Shown: piece after piece, positions 13,334 to 26,048 of the stretch
How positions within the stretch are numbered: the stretch's first letter is position 1
How the letters are laid out: the number at the start of each line of letters is the position of its first letter
From: Primula veris
Taxonomy: Eukaryota > Streptophyta > Magnoliopsida > Ericales > Primulaceae
Length of the DNA stretch: 64,000 bases
Assembly: GCA_963682055.1 (NCBI GenBank)
Contig: OY821745.1
Location: 12,407,501 to 12,471,500 of the forward strand
Direction: 5' to 3'
Notes under the pieces: model-generated
Told to the model about the DNA's origin: nothing
Seen by the model: the letters and a program-made list of their open reading frames with translations, nothing else
Database searches by the model: none
Made by a program: the position numbers and the translations under genes

Positions 13334-15880
13334 ATGTCTTTTGAAAAATCTGATTTTCTTTCGATCCGTTTGTCGGGGAAGAACTATTTTGCATGGGAAT
13401 TTCAGTTCCAACTCTATGTCAAAGACAAAGAGCTCTGGGGTCATCTTGATAGGTCTGATCCGAAGCCTACGGATGTTACCAAAGTAGCACAATGGGAAGT
13501 GAAGGACGCACGTGTCATGAGTTGGATATTGTGCACAGTTGATGCACACATAGTGTTGAATCTTCGCTCACACAAAACAGCCAAAGCCATGTGGGATTAC
13601 CTAAAACTTATCTAGAATCAAAATAATGATGCCCGACGATTTCAATTGGAATTTGATATTGCCAAGTGCGTTCAGGGAAGTTGGTCCGTCCAAGAGTTCT
13701 ACTCTGAATTCCTGAACTTGTGGACTGAATACACAGACATTGTGTATGCTACAGTTCCTGCCAGTTCTTTGGAGAGTATTCAAAAAGTTCATGAAACTAG
13801 TAAACGAGACCAGTTCCTAATGAAACTTCGTCATGATTTTGAGAATCTTCGATCCAGCTTGATGAGTCGAGTCCCTTCACCGTCCCTGGAGACATGCTTT
13901 CACGAACTTATGCGGGATGAGCAGCGTCGTTCTACTCAAACAGTCTTGGATAATCAAGAAAATCCTGGTGGACCTTCCAATGTGGCATTTGCAACTCATG
14001 TGAAGCCCAGGGGCAGAGACATGAAAAATATTCAGTGTCACAGCTGTAAGGAGTTTGGCCACTATCAATCCCAATGTGACAAGAAATTTTGCAACTATTG
14101 CAAAGAGAAGGGGCATATAATTACATGTCGCAAGCGTCCTCAAAATCAGCATCCAGGAGGATATCATGCTCCTGATAACGGTCAAGGACATAGCAGGGGG
14201 AGGTTCTTTCGACCACCTATCCCGAATGTTGTTGCTCCAGCTTTTCGCGCCACAACTGAAGCACCCATTCAAACTGCACCTGCAGTTGTAACTCCTGAAA
14301 TGGTTCAACAAATGATTGTATCTGCATTTTCTTCTTTGGGGATTACAGGTAAAGATAATTCTAATCTTTGGATTTTTGATTCGGGAGCATCCAATCATAT
14401 GACGAACTCAGCCGATTATTTATCAAATGTGAAAAGTTATAAAGGAGATCTTAAAATACAAACAGCTAATGGGAGTTCTCTCCCGATTACTTCCATTGGC
14501 GATGTCTCCCCCTTGCTAAAAAGTGTCTTTATTGCACCTCGGTTATCGAGTAATCTTATCTCTGTTGGTCAACTAGTGGATAATAATTGTAATGTCCAAT
14601 TTTCTTCGTCTGGTTGTGTTGTGCAGAATCAGGTATCGGGGAAAGTGATCGCGAAGGGGCCTACATGTGGACGACTTTTTCCTATACACGTACCAAAACC
14701 CCTTGTTCAAAATTTAAGCTTGTTTTCTTTGTCTTCCGTTGTTTTGAACAATAAGAGCCAATTGTGGCATAATCGATTAGGACACCCTAACTCTAAGATT
14801 CTGCTTCATATGTTAAAGTCTGGCCTAATTGAAAATAAAACACATTGTTCTGTGAAAGATTTGGAGTTTAATTGTTTCAGTTGTAAATTAGGAAAAAGCA
14901 AAGTACTTCCTTTTCCTAATCAAGCAACTATATCTAATAATCGTTTTGATCTCATTCATAGTGATGTTTGGGGAGTCTCACCTGTCATTTCTCATGCTCA
15001 GTACAAGTATTATGTTACTTTTATTGACGATTATACTCGTTTCACTTGGGTGTATTTTCTTCGTTCAAAAGATGAAGTATTTGATGTGTTTAAAAAGTTT
15101 TTAGCCCTTATTGAAAATCAGTTTTCTACCGTTATTAAAATATTTAGATCAGATTCAGGAGGAGAGTATATGTCTAATGACTTTCAGAATTTTATTCAAC
15201 AAAAAGGCATTATTTCTCAAAGGTCGTGTCCATATACTCCTCAACAAAACGGTGTAGCTGAGAGAAAACACCGTCATCTTCTTGACATGGTTCGAACTTT
15301 GCTTCTCGAATCATCTGTGCCATCTAGATTCTGGGTTGAAGCTCTTTCTACTGTTGTTTACTTAATAAACCGTCTTCCATCTTCGAAGTTTCAGTTTCAA
15401 TCACCATATTTTCGCTTATATCAACAATCTCCTCAATATTCCCAACTTCATACATTTGGTTGTGTTTGTTTTGTACATCTTCCGCCCCACGAACGTACCA
15501 AACTTTCAGCTCAATCTACTAAATGTGTATTTCTAGGGTATGCGTCCAATCAAAAAGGGTTCATGTGCTATGATCCCAATAGTAGAAGAATGAGGGTCTC
15601 TAGAAATGTCATTTTCTTAGAAAACGTATTCTATTTTCGGTTAAAACCAGAGCAGACCTTATCAATGAAATGCATTTTACCAGATTTTTCAAATGACTCA
15701 CCATCAAATGATACTAATTCACCCTCTTCATTTGGGGTTGTGTATGAAAGACGTCGTTCACAACAAACTGATGTGCCCTTACAAAATCACACTCCGGCAC
15801 CTGAGTCTGCACATAACCCTCAACGTAAGTCTACGCGTACATCAGACCCCCGGACAGGTTTGGTTATTCTAATGCTTTAG
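13334..15880 (+). pseudogene. Copia gag, protease and integrase part of polyprotein
   Basis: One frame, interrupted by TAG at 13613-13615. The first ATG (13334) begins gag (LSGKNYFAWEFQFQLYV, WDYLK). After the stop follow the UBN2-type gag, two CCHC-like zinc knuckles (CHSCKEFGHYQSQC and CNYCKEKGH), the aspartic protease motif DSGASNHM, the pre-integrase HHCC region (LWHNRLGHPNS, FNCFSCKLGK) and the integrase core with HSDVWG, FIDDYTRFTWVYF, DSGGEY and PYTPQQNGVAERKHR. The frame ends at 15878-15880 after a length change near a run of five C (about 15847-15852). Downstream polyprotein continues in another frame. Confidence 0.93.
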
Positions 15881-15888
15881 TTGCCACC

Positions 15889-16800
15889 TTGAACTCAATT
15901 TCAGTTCCTTCTTGTTATTCACAAGCTGCACAGATTGAGTGTTGGCAGAAAGCAATGCAGGAAGAGTTAAATGCTCTCCACATAAATCAAACGTGGGAAG
16001 TGGTTCCACGTCCAGCTTCAATTAAACCCAATGGATGCAAATGGGTTTACTCTATTAAGTTACGTTCGGATGGTTCACTGGACCGATATAAGGCAAGGCT
16101 TGTAGCTATGGGAAATCGGCAAGAATATGGTCTTGACTATGAAGAAACATTTGCCCCTGTCGCTAAAATGACAACTGTTCGTACCATTTTAGCAATAGCG
16201 GCATCCCAGTCATGGTCTCTACAACAAATGGACGTTAAAAATGCATTTCTTCATGGAACTCTTAAGGAAAAAATATATATGCGTCTTCCTCCGGGCTTAC
16301 AAAGCTCTATTGGTGATGCCGTATGCCTATTGAAAAGGTCTTTATATGGATTGAAACAAGCGCCTCGTGCTTGGTTTGAAAAGTTTCGTGAAACACTCCT
16401 TCAACTATCTTTTAAGCAAAGTCAGTATGATCCTTCATTATTTCTTCACAAGGCATCTACAGGTATTGTCATACTTCTTATATATGTGGATGACATCATT
16501 ATAACAGGAACCGATTCTATATTAATCAGACAACTTCAAAGCTCTCTAAGTAATGTGTTTCACATGAAAGATCTCGGATCTCTTACATATTTCTTGGGTT
16601 TAGAAGTGCACTCAACTGCCAAAGGTCTATTCATTAATCAACAAAAATATATCAAAGACATTATTTTGTTGGCTGGTTTACAAAACTCATTATCGGTTGA
16701 TACACCCCTTGAGGTAAATGTCAAACTGCGTCAAGATGAGGGGATCCCCTTCATGATCCTACTATGTATCGAAAGCTTGTTGGCAGTCTCGTTTACTTGA
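15889..16800 (+). pseudogene. Copia reverse transcriptase part
   Basis: Encodes the reverse transcriptase: CKWVYSIK, DRYKARLVAMG, DYEETFAPVAKM, QQMDVKNAFLHG, SLYGLKQAPRAWF and the active-site box LLIYVDDIIITG, then LGSLTYFLGLEV. The open frame already carries polyprotein sequence before 15889. It leaves the true frame at a G run (about 16739-16743), after which the last 20 residues are out-of-frame read-through. Confidence 0.93.
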
Positions 16801-17438
16801 CCATAACCCGACCTGATATTTCCTTTGCGGTGCATCAAGTAAGTCAATTTATGTCGTCTCCAAGGCACCTTCACATGGCGGCTGTCCGTAGAATCATTCG
16901 GTATCTCATTGGTTCGCCGAAACGGGGATTATTTTATCCATCAAGTTCCACACTCAGACTTGATGCGTATAGCGATTCAGATTGGGCGGGATGTCCTGAT
17001 ACACGCCGATCCACAACGGGTTGGTGTATGTATCTAGGTGACGCATTAATTTCGTGGAAATGCAAAAAGCAAGATCGAGTTTCAAAATCTTCAACAGAAG
17101 CTGAATATCGAGCTATGTCCGCTGCCAGTTCGGAAATTATTTGGTTGAGGGGTCTACTCTCTGAACTTGGCTTTGCTCAGCCAAATCCCACACCTCTTCA
17201 TGCTGATAACACCAGTGCCATTCAGATAGCAACAAATCCGGTTTACCATGAGCGAACCAAACATATTGAAGTGGATTGTCATTCGATTCGTGAAGCTTTC
17301 GACAATCATGTCCTTTCCCTTCCTCACATCTTTACCAATCTTCAGGTGGCCGATATTCTTACCAAGGCTTTAACTCGTCAGCGACATGAGTTTTTCGTAA
17401 ACAAATTGTTGTTGGTTGATGAACCGACATCAATTTGA
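16764..17438 (+). pseudogene. Copia RNase H and C-terminal part
   Basis: Continues the polyprotein in a third frame: LVGSLVYLTITRPDISFAVH, then RNase H with YSDSDWAGCPDTRRSTTGW, SKSSTEAEYRAM and LHADNTSAI, finishing HVADILTKAL-like (LQVADILTKAL) and a TGA just before the polypurine tract. Overlaps the preceding frame because of the frameshift. Confidence 0.93.
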
Positions 17439-17445
17439 GGGGGGA
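17437..17445 (+). other. Polypurine tract
   Basis: GAGGGGGGA lies directly before the TG of the 3' LTR, the expected place for plus-strand priming. Confidence 0.85.
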
Positions 17446-17704
17446 TGTTAAAGACAGCTGTCACAATTAACATTAAAAGAGAGATCTTTGCAGTTAATGG
17501 TTTCCATAAATTCCTTAATTGACTGACCGTTATATATTCTCTGGATACTAATCACAGTAGGAGGATCATTCTAAAATCATAGATAGCATAATTATGGGCT
17601 GAATATATGGCTGTAATCAAGTGTAAATCTGTATATAAAGGAGGGAAGCCACTGAGTAAGGGTAACCTTTTTCGGTTGATAAAACAGGTATGTTATCTTT
17701 GTCA
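17446..17704 (+). repeat. 3' LTR
   Basis: 259 bp, TG to CA, identical to the 5' LTR except for one missing G. Followed by the right target duplication AGCAT at 17705-17709. Confidence 0.95.
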
Positions 17705-19396
17705 AGCATGAAGTCAGCTGGGAAAAAAACTGATTTAAGTAAATTTCCTGCCACATTTAACCAAGTAAAAAGTAACAAAGTGAAAAATGTAGCAGTTTAA
17801 TGCATACTGCTCTGAAGCCAACAAATGAGAGGGGGAAAAAGGCATAATCAACAATTATCAAACTTACAGGCCAACAACTTCTAGATCACGGAGAGAAGGG
17901 AAGGCAGATAATGTTGTACTAAGAGCTGCATTATCCATCCTTCCAATATTGTAAAGGTGCATCCTCCTCAAAAATGCCCTTCCAATTAGAAATCAGAAAA
18001 AAAAAAAAACTACTAAGATGATAGCTCGATTTCTCTCTCTATTACTTTAACCTATCCTTTGTGCATACCGATTTACCCTAAAATTTCTCCTACCCCATCA
18101 AAAAAGGGAAGGAGCTTTATGGGGGGTCGGGTTGCCACTCAAGCCCACAGTTCACAAAATACTATATTCTGATTAGTTTTCATAATAAAAACAGCTCAAA
18201 AATAATGTGTTATGTAAACGGTAAGCCCGCAAAATAACATTTTATATTCGGCAATCTCGGAACAGTAATATGCTCTGCCATTGCCAAAAAACCTTTTTCT
18301 ACTCACATGACTAAACAGAAGAAAAGGGGAGTAAAATGAAAAGAGAGGTAATAATGACTAAAGAAATTATAAAGTAAAAGATTCTGACTAGGAATTTACC
18401 CAGGAACAACTCCATTCTCACTCAAAGAGGTCAAATAAGATCTGGTCAGCCTAGACGTTTCGTTTCCAAGTCTAGATCTCTTATCAGTCCAAGAGGAACC
18501 AGATATATCCCTAGAGCTCATGGCAGTGTTCAAACCTACTGTTAATGAACATTTACCAGCCACTATTCCAAGTTTGAGTGACCTACACAAACAAAAGTTT
18601 TTGCAGTAGAAACACTTGACCGTGTATCAAAGAATTTACAAGAAAATAGACAAGTATAAACATACATTTATTCATAGAATAGAATATCGACATAAGCATC
18701 TTCTGAAAAAGGTTATGAACATGCTATCAGAAAACGCTTTGAAAACACTTTATACAGGCTATTAGAAATTTCTGATTAGTTAACAAGTTTCATATTGACA
18801 CTTCTGCTAGCGGAACTGCATACTATATCCAGTATTACAATATCTATTAACAGGACAAAGATCTTACGAGATTCAAAGTCCACATACGGTCATTGCAGAT
18901 TACTTCACTTATATAAAGTATAAAGAAAATCAAACTTTCCGACTAAGCAGTACACAGGAGCTAGTCAGTGGTAAGACTCTTCTTATCTCTATTCGACAGT
19001 GTGCAATTGTGAATGGTTAAGAGTCTACAATTACGTTAATTTAATATGCAATTCTTGACTTCGGACACAGCCACAACAAAAATAAACGGAAACAGAAAAT
19101 AACAACAAATGGTACCCATGTAACCTGACCAGCTAGAGTGACCATTGTACATTTTACAATCAGTTCATGCTTAATTGCATTTGATATGCGGCTTAAAAGG
19201 AAAAAGGAGTATAAGGATATACACGTGAACTCTTACCTGAGACCTTTACCAGCTCGATTAACCATTGTAGACACAACTAGATTATTGATCTTCGGATTTT
19301 CTGTAGTTAGATCAATATTGGAGTAGCACAGAGGATCCTCAGCACATTTCCGGAAAAATAAACATGTGACTGCAGCGTGTCCATCGTAGCGAAAAT

Positions 19397-22300
19397 CTAA
19401 GAACCAATAAAAGAGCGAAATCGCTAACAAAGACGAGGCGCCTTAACAAGACCAAATCCATTATAAAATGATTTCTCCCTTGAATTTTTGTGAAAAATAA
19501 TTTACGACCTCCTGTTGTTTTTTGCATAACCTGATGTCTTTTAAATGACTAACTAAACAACTTGATGCACAGGTGAGAGACTTTCAGTCTTTAAACGGAC
19601 ACCAACTACAATAAATAAAAACATTGAAACCACTTTTTAAACAACTGCTGTATATCACTAAATACAGCCTCTCCACCTCAAAAGATCACTTCGGCAAACC
19701 TCTCTTTTAGCAAGCACATGTCACTTACTCGGCTCAGCTTGTTACACACATAGGTTCTTTTAAAATAATGAACAATTACACGAAAAGTCCATGGATTAGC
19801 CAGAATAGGCAGGCATATCATATAGACTTGCACACACAAGAATACCAAAAACACATTCATTGTCAGCAATGTCATCAATTATCATTCGACTTATATATTT
19901 GAGCATATATACACATTAATTAATAGGCATACAAATCATCATTAACTTATCAACTTAAGAAGCCACACATCCAAACCAGTGTATTAACTACAGTATCTAC
20001 GACTTGGTAATTGCAGTAACTTTTGAGTGGCGATACTATAATTTTAAGGCTAGTAGTTTTCTCTACTTGAGTATAGGACAATACGAGTGCTTGACAAGCA
20101 GCCACTATGCATTATAGATTTGTATAGGCAATATACTCTGATAACTAGTCGATAACAAACCGACTAAGATTATTCACTCAGTCTACATAAATAATGCGAC
20201 AACGACCGTTTTCCAAGTACATAAATTTGTAAGTATCTGTGCTTCGTAGAGTAAATATCCTACAAATTGTGGCGGAAAAGGAGGGTGTGAACTTCGTTTA
20301 AATATTTTTTGTGTACATACGGAGGTCGAAAACGCAATAATCGGCAAATTTAAGCTTCAAAATGATATGTAACATCAACCTTGTCTTAATATATTTCCAA
20401 TGTTTGGAGGTTCTTAACTTTCTGATGTCCCTTCCTATTCCATCCCCTGTAATGATACGGTCATTTGATATAAAACAGTTCCTTGAGACAGTGTTTACTC
20501 ATTCGAATTTGATTATCTTAGTGCATCTGTAGATACATGTTTTTAACTGTCTTGATAAATGAGATTTTTACTCATTCGAATTTGATTATCTTAGTACATC
20601 TGTAGATACATGTTTTTAACTGTCTTGATAAATGAGATTGTCAAAATATGTATAATCAAAGTCTTAAAAAATCGTATTGCCAATTAACAGATACAGAAGC
20701 CATATCTTCAATGCCTATTTAGTGTTATACATCCCATGTTTAGTTCCGGTCTGGGGTATCTATCTATGTTCTTATGTATTTTGAAATTTTATAAATCGTA
20801 ATTTTTCCCGTCTCAACTCCATTAATCAATTCCTTAGATGAGAGTTCAATTCGAGACTTTGATTCATCAGATATGCCTTAAACAAACCAAATTTTCTAAA
20901 ACTAGTTTATTTTTTCCTGTTTTTTCAATTCTAATGCTAAAGTTTAGACAAACCTTTTATCGCCGAATAATCTGCAACAAACAGCGATTTTCGAAAAATG
21001 CTTTTGCCTACAGGGAAGGAGAAGGAACTAGGCAGAGAGCAACCTTCATTTTGACAAAAAAACTGATAAAAAAGTAAATTGCACTACAAAACTTCAAAAG
21101 AGCAAATACGTATAAAGAGACAGATTCTTCAAGGCAATACACTTTTTTTTTTAATGTAGCTCTTGCTTCAAGTGACTAGATTTAGCCTAAAAACAAACAC
21201 TTGCCGATGTCTTTGAATATAGGTTTCATATCAAGGTCAATAGCAAATATCCACCAGTTTTGACTTTTGAGAAACTATTATGACGACGAAGTCAAAAGGT
21301 AAATTTTTGAAATTCAGTCTGCCAATTATTTCCTGCTTCGGTGCTTCAAAAGTTGAGCTTGTACCATTTCATGTTTTTCATTGCTTGAAGAAGCAGATTG
21401 AGAGAGTAAAAAAAACATCTTAAGCTCTAATGTAAAACCTAAACAAGCATTGATGTAAAATGGAAAGAGCAATTCTTTTTATCAGAGAGGATAGTATTCA
21501 ATGAAAACAAGGTAAAACTATAAGAAAGGTTACGCCCATATTGAGGTAGAGAAAGAAGTTAGACTACTCTGTTTCATGTTTCTGGAAAAAAGATCAAACC
21601 AAAGTTTTTGTTTCCAATTACAGTTTCCCTCTTTACTCATATTTTAAAAACCAAGCATGAAAACAATAAGCATTCTGTTCTACATAATCGTAAACAATTT
21701 TTTTGAGGAAATCTTGTTTCCGTGGAAACATGAGGAAAAAGAGGGGATGCGTGTACAGGGCGTTAGGTGATATTTTAATCCATATCAAACCAAAAAATAC
21801 ATACTTCGTATTTGGAGTACTATTGATAATCACATACTTTATATTCATAGAAGCAAGAACCCGGAATTGAGGTACAGAAAATATCATTTTTCCTTTTCTG
21901 TTTTCGCTTATATACCACAAAAAGTTGTACTCCCAAACTAGGTGTTATGGGTTTGCTGGTGGGAAATACTTGAAAAATCGGACACGTTGAGTAAAAAGTT
22001 TTCTGTTTTGAAAACTTAAAACAAATAAAGACTTACAAACCTGACGAGGCCCTTCAGATCCAGCAGATATATTACGTCAAAAAACAAAAAATACATGTAA
22101 ATGGAGTGTAAGACCCTATTATGTCAAAAAACAAAAAATACATGTAAATGGAGTGTAAGACCCTCTGATATGATATAATAGATCAACCACTTTAGGAAAG
22201 AAGGAAAGGAAGACTAAAGACAAATGTTTTTTTAAATCCAGGCACCACGAACGACAAGTTTCTGACTATTTTCAATAATTTTGCAGTAGCATAAATATAA

Positions 22301-22830
22301 ATAGGCTATCTTTTTCAAAAGAGATATAACAAAGGTTCACAAAAGATTGAAGAGAATAGAATATAAGAAGCAAATAATGAATTCTGGTGGAAATATAAAT
22401 TTAAAATTATGAGAATTTAAGCCTTAAACAGATTTAGAACCAATACAAAGAAAGTTTACTCTTAAAATTTTCTTTTTTTATATTTTCAAAAAAAAAAATT
22501 AAATAAATTCGAAGCAGCATGTATATCAAAGACTCTGTGACTGCACTGTCAACCTGAATTGGATAACTAAGATCTCTACAAATTAACTAATTGATCTTCA
22601 TGTACGATTTTTTGGTTACCTACCATTTATTCGGAAGGTTTTTGATTACCTCTAATTGTACAAGGACAATATTTTCATAGGTTACTTTCAAATATGTGCG
22701 CATTGATTTCAAAAACACTGTATTTTAAGAGTATATTAAGATCTTTTAACAAATGCTAAAACCAACTCGTTCAATCTTTTCCATACAATTAAAAACAAAA
22801 TACGCACATATCTAAGCATAACAGCATGCC
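19397..22830. other. Left segmental copy, region upstream of F-box copy A; no gene recognised
   Basis: 17710-20030, 21990-22450 and 22730-22830 match 28230-30140, 30130-30570 and 30575-30680 in the right copy. About 20040-21990 has no counterpart there, so it is an insertion in A or a deletion in B. 20494-20640 holds a 73-bp tandem duplication (starts 20494 and 20567), and 22070-22165 holds a short tandem duplication with ACGTCAAAAAACAAAAAATA. Part of this stretch may contain 5' exons of the F-box gene that could not be identified. Confidence 0.5.
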
Positions 22831-25800
22831 AAAATAAAGAATAAAAGACATGTTTTTTAGTTCCTTCAGACTATGGTGTATGAGTGTATGTCTTTTGCCT
22901 TGCCGTTATGATGAGAAATAGTATTATTGCGTTTCCCAGTAGCTACATCTCAATACTTAAACCACTTTATTAGCACTAGTACTAGCACTCACAAGTATGT
23001 TTTTGCACAAGGATAGTCCACATGCAATATACTTAACTTCCATAAAACATGAGAAATACCCAGATAAAACAAATAGATTAAAAAAACGCACCTATAATCC
23101 TTGTTCCAGGAAAAACGAGGTAGAGCAACAGTGTAGCTGTCTTCCTTGTACTTGTACGATTTCTAATCCCAACACCAATGACGGTAGAACTTCATCGATC
23201 TGAGAAGTACAAGAAAAACTAAGAATTTGGAAAAAAATTAGAATTTGGAAATATCAGTAGCATAAATAAACCTCAATATTACTCAGATATAAGTTATAAT
23301 CCACAGATCACGTCAAGATTCCATATTTTGATTGATGGTTCCATACCACCAACTGCTCCCTGCCAAAAGAAAGAAGCAAGTGAATTTTTGCATAAAATAA
23401 ATTTCCCAAAATGCATCAACTTTAGACTAAAAATGAGCTTATATTCCCAAAAGACAACTCACTGTCAATTGGACAATTTTAATTTGCAACTTTCCAAGTA
23501 ATAGTATTTATACATTACTTGCAAAATAGCCTATTACAAAAAAGCACTACATAGAATTATAACAATTACCAACACCATATAACTATATGCACGTCTTCAC
23601 ATATCAAATTAATTTAACAGCATAAATGGGACTAAAACCGATATGAGAAAATTACTTTTGCTACATAACTTCTAATAGAACAAATCTACTCAATAAAATT
23701 GATGGTCTGTGATTATTAAACGGATGCTGGCATTTGCAACAGACCATAAAGAAGATAACAAATAAGGGCCATCTCACCAAACCACATCAATCTAGGGGGT
23801 TTGGCCTCTGATTGGAAGAGATAAATATAAATATAGATATACATAATATATTAATAGAAAGGAAACTGTTACACAAGGCTAGCGCCTTTAAAGGTTTAGC
23901 TTTGCAGCGTAAATTAACCAAACAACTGAACAATTCAAACAAACTGGGTTGTCCGCATTTCATTAGCCTGTGGAAGCAACATGTGCACAACTTTGAATCA
24001 ATGATTATCGGTATATTTGCATGCTAACGTTTTCAATAGTTTGTTTGCCTATTACTGCTGTAAATTAACCAAACAACTGAACAATTCAAACAAATTAGGT
24101 TGTCCGCATTTCATTAGCCTGTGGAAGCAACATGTGCACAACTTTGAATCAATGATTATCAGTATATTTGCATGCTAACGTTTTCAATAGTTTGTTTGCC
24201 TATTACTACTCATAAGCAAATATTTCAACTAAACTTGGTTAGAAAATAAAAGCATATGTACTATTACCTTACAACCAGATATGTCCAGCACCGATCTATC
24301 AGCCATGAGATATTCAAGTAGGCCAGTGATAAACTTTACTCTTAAGAATTTTATCGACAGCAACATCAAGTTGCCATCAACTCTCGACAGATACAAGGCA
24401 TAGCTACAGTGAAGAAGATTAGACATTAATTTGTGGAGCACACCTCTTCCAATCAATACAACTTGTATTTTTTTCTACACCAATCTTCTGCACCTATTCC
24501 ATATAATAAACAAGTACAATTGCTCTTCCAATCAATGCAACTTGTATTTCTTTCTACACCAATCTTCTGCACCTATTCCATATAATAAACAAGTACAATT
24601 GTTAAGAGTTCATTTTAATTCAAAGCAAAACATGATACCATTAAAATAAAGTCAATGATAGGACCAACAACAAAAGGATAATCGCAATAAAAAAATTCAA
24701 TAAAAATACACCTCTTCACAAACTAAATGGCTAACGGATACTATTATTGTGTATCTGAAAAAAAACAAAACATGTTACTAATAGAGTTGAAGATGCAACA
24801 AAAAAGATATTACTGCAGGTTGGTTTCTCATTTCAAGTTGTGTTAGTTGTTTACTAAAGAATCCAAGCTACAATTGTTTCTCTTCAACTATTGACTAGAT
24901 GTTTGTTAAAAGACCTAACAACTACCCCTCAGATCAGTTTTCCCAAGTTTTGAAATTATCGGTGCTTCATAATAATTGGGAATTTTAAACCACTTAATAT
25001 AAAATTATGCAGAAATTCTCAAATATCTCCTGGGAGCAAATTAGAGCATGGTAAATTGTGAAGAATCGAACCAAATTCCCATGCTCTCCTTTAGAAATTC
25101 GCAACTTTATCTTGTACAAAACAACGATCCTAGAGTAAAAAAATGATGAATTGTTTATCCTGAAATCATATTCCGTGAGAAAAATATAAATATCAGCAAA
25201 AAGAGTTTGGGCTTTGTCAGAAAAATAAAGATACATCACTAATTGACATGAACATGAAAGTTAAGTGATTTATCGTTTCTGACATGAAAGTTGGGTGATT
25301 TATTGTTTCTCCTAAACTGATTAACAATTACAAAAGGTCTAAATTGTTTAGGATGACATACCATACTTGAAGCCACACACATAACCTTCAGACAGTGACA
25401 CGAGCTGTATGAGCTAGTCCAGATCCGTATTCTGTCGAAATTCAATTTCCTACTAGGACAACTTGATGTTCTTTCCACCTATGAATGTTTGATAACAAAA
25501 GGTCGTCATCGAGTATAATTATAAGTTTAAGTCAAGTTTATATTCAATTATTAAATTCAATAGGATTGTATTACTTCAGTGAACTGATTTTCATTCAAAA
25601 GTTGTTCAATGAACTCATTTACCTTTTTATGAGCATATGTCCTTCAGTAAACTGATTTTATTGGTACATTGATTTCTAAATGAGAATGAAAAGATCCAGT
25701 AGAACTTTATGTGATAAGTCCAAAATATGCACTTAAACTCCAACAATTAATAGAGAATAATACTAGAATTTTCACTTAATACGAATTTTGCGGTGTAATA

Positions 25801-26048
25801 AAGAGATAGACTAACCACCAAGATCCTCCATTACCTTGTGCTGCAACACCTATAATACAAATTATTTTCTGGGTCTGATGCTCGCCCTTCCCTGTTAGAA
25901 ATATCCGGTCGGAAGATATACACATACTATCTTAAAAGGGAAAACTCCAGAAGTCCTATAAGTGAACCAATCATTACTAAATTGCAAATACAATAAACTT
26001 GAGAAAAAGGGGGGAAACCAAGAGCAATTTGCGGTGTATGTTTCTTAC
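22830..26048. other. Right segmental copy, 3' flank of F-box copy B with small tandem duplications
   Basis: Matches 4740-5100 and 6940-7640 of the left copy. A 151-bp tandem duplication lies at 23911-24212 (offset 24062-23911) and a 79-bp tandem duplication at 24444-24601, both absent from the left copy. Minus-strand exon-like pieces occur near 24250-24420 (DGNLMLLSIKFLRV) and 23110-23205 (IDEVLPSLVLGLEIVQVQG, stop after LEQGL). They could be 3' exons of the F-box copy, but I do not recognise them. Confidence 0.45.

Larger units (their letters stand above)
12834..17704 (+). mobile_element. Young Ty1/copia LTR retrotransposon, 4.87 kb
   Basis: Complete structure: 260-bp 5' LTR, tRNA-Met-type primer binding site, gag-pol, polypurine tract, 259-bp 3' LTR, and AGCAT target duplications on both sides. 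The domain order PR-INT-RT-RNaseH is that of Ty1/copia, and the compact size and short LTRs suit the Ale/Retrofit-type lineages (inferred). The LTRs differ by only one G in a short G run, so insertion is recent. The coding part is broken by one nonsense codon and two length changes in homopolymer runs. The element sits in an intron of F-box copy A, transcribed in the opposite direction, and landed in the second unit of an older tandem duplication of about 117 bp (12671 onward). Confidence 0.97.
11929..19396 (-). pseudogene. F-box/LRR protein (SKIP17-like), copy A, split by a Copia element
   Basis: Five minus-strand exons can be read with GT-AG borders and matching phase. Exon a, 19396-19237 (CLFFRKCAEDPLCYSNIDL). 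Exon b, 18582-18400 (SLKLGIVAGKC, LTRSYLTSLSENGVVPG). Exon c, 17978-17868 (MHLYNIGRMDNAALS, FPSLRDLEVVGL). Exon d, 12229-12143 (HVELSSMLEYVSINCHLIER). Exon e, 12050-11929 (DLVKKCPHVASLALKGFKLH, DYKVRILVK). These match my recollection of plant SKIP17-type F-box/LRR proteins, substrate adaptors of SCF ubiquitin ligases. Exon d has an in-frame TAA at 12159-12157 from what looks like a 1-nt insertion, because exon e joins only in the shifted frame. The later LRR exons present in copy B were not found here. A 4.9-kb retrotransposon lies in the c-d intron. The 5' F-box exon was not identified. Probably a pseudogene. Confidence 0.7.

Noticed and set aside
13211..14398. Minus-strand open frames of 112 and 173 codons opposite the Copia gag
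   Set aside because: Shadows of the gag-pol frame with no protein-like features.
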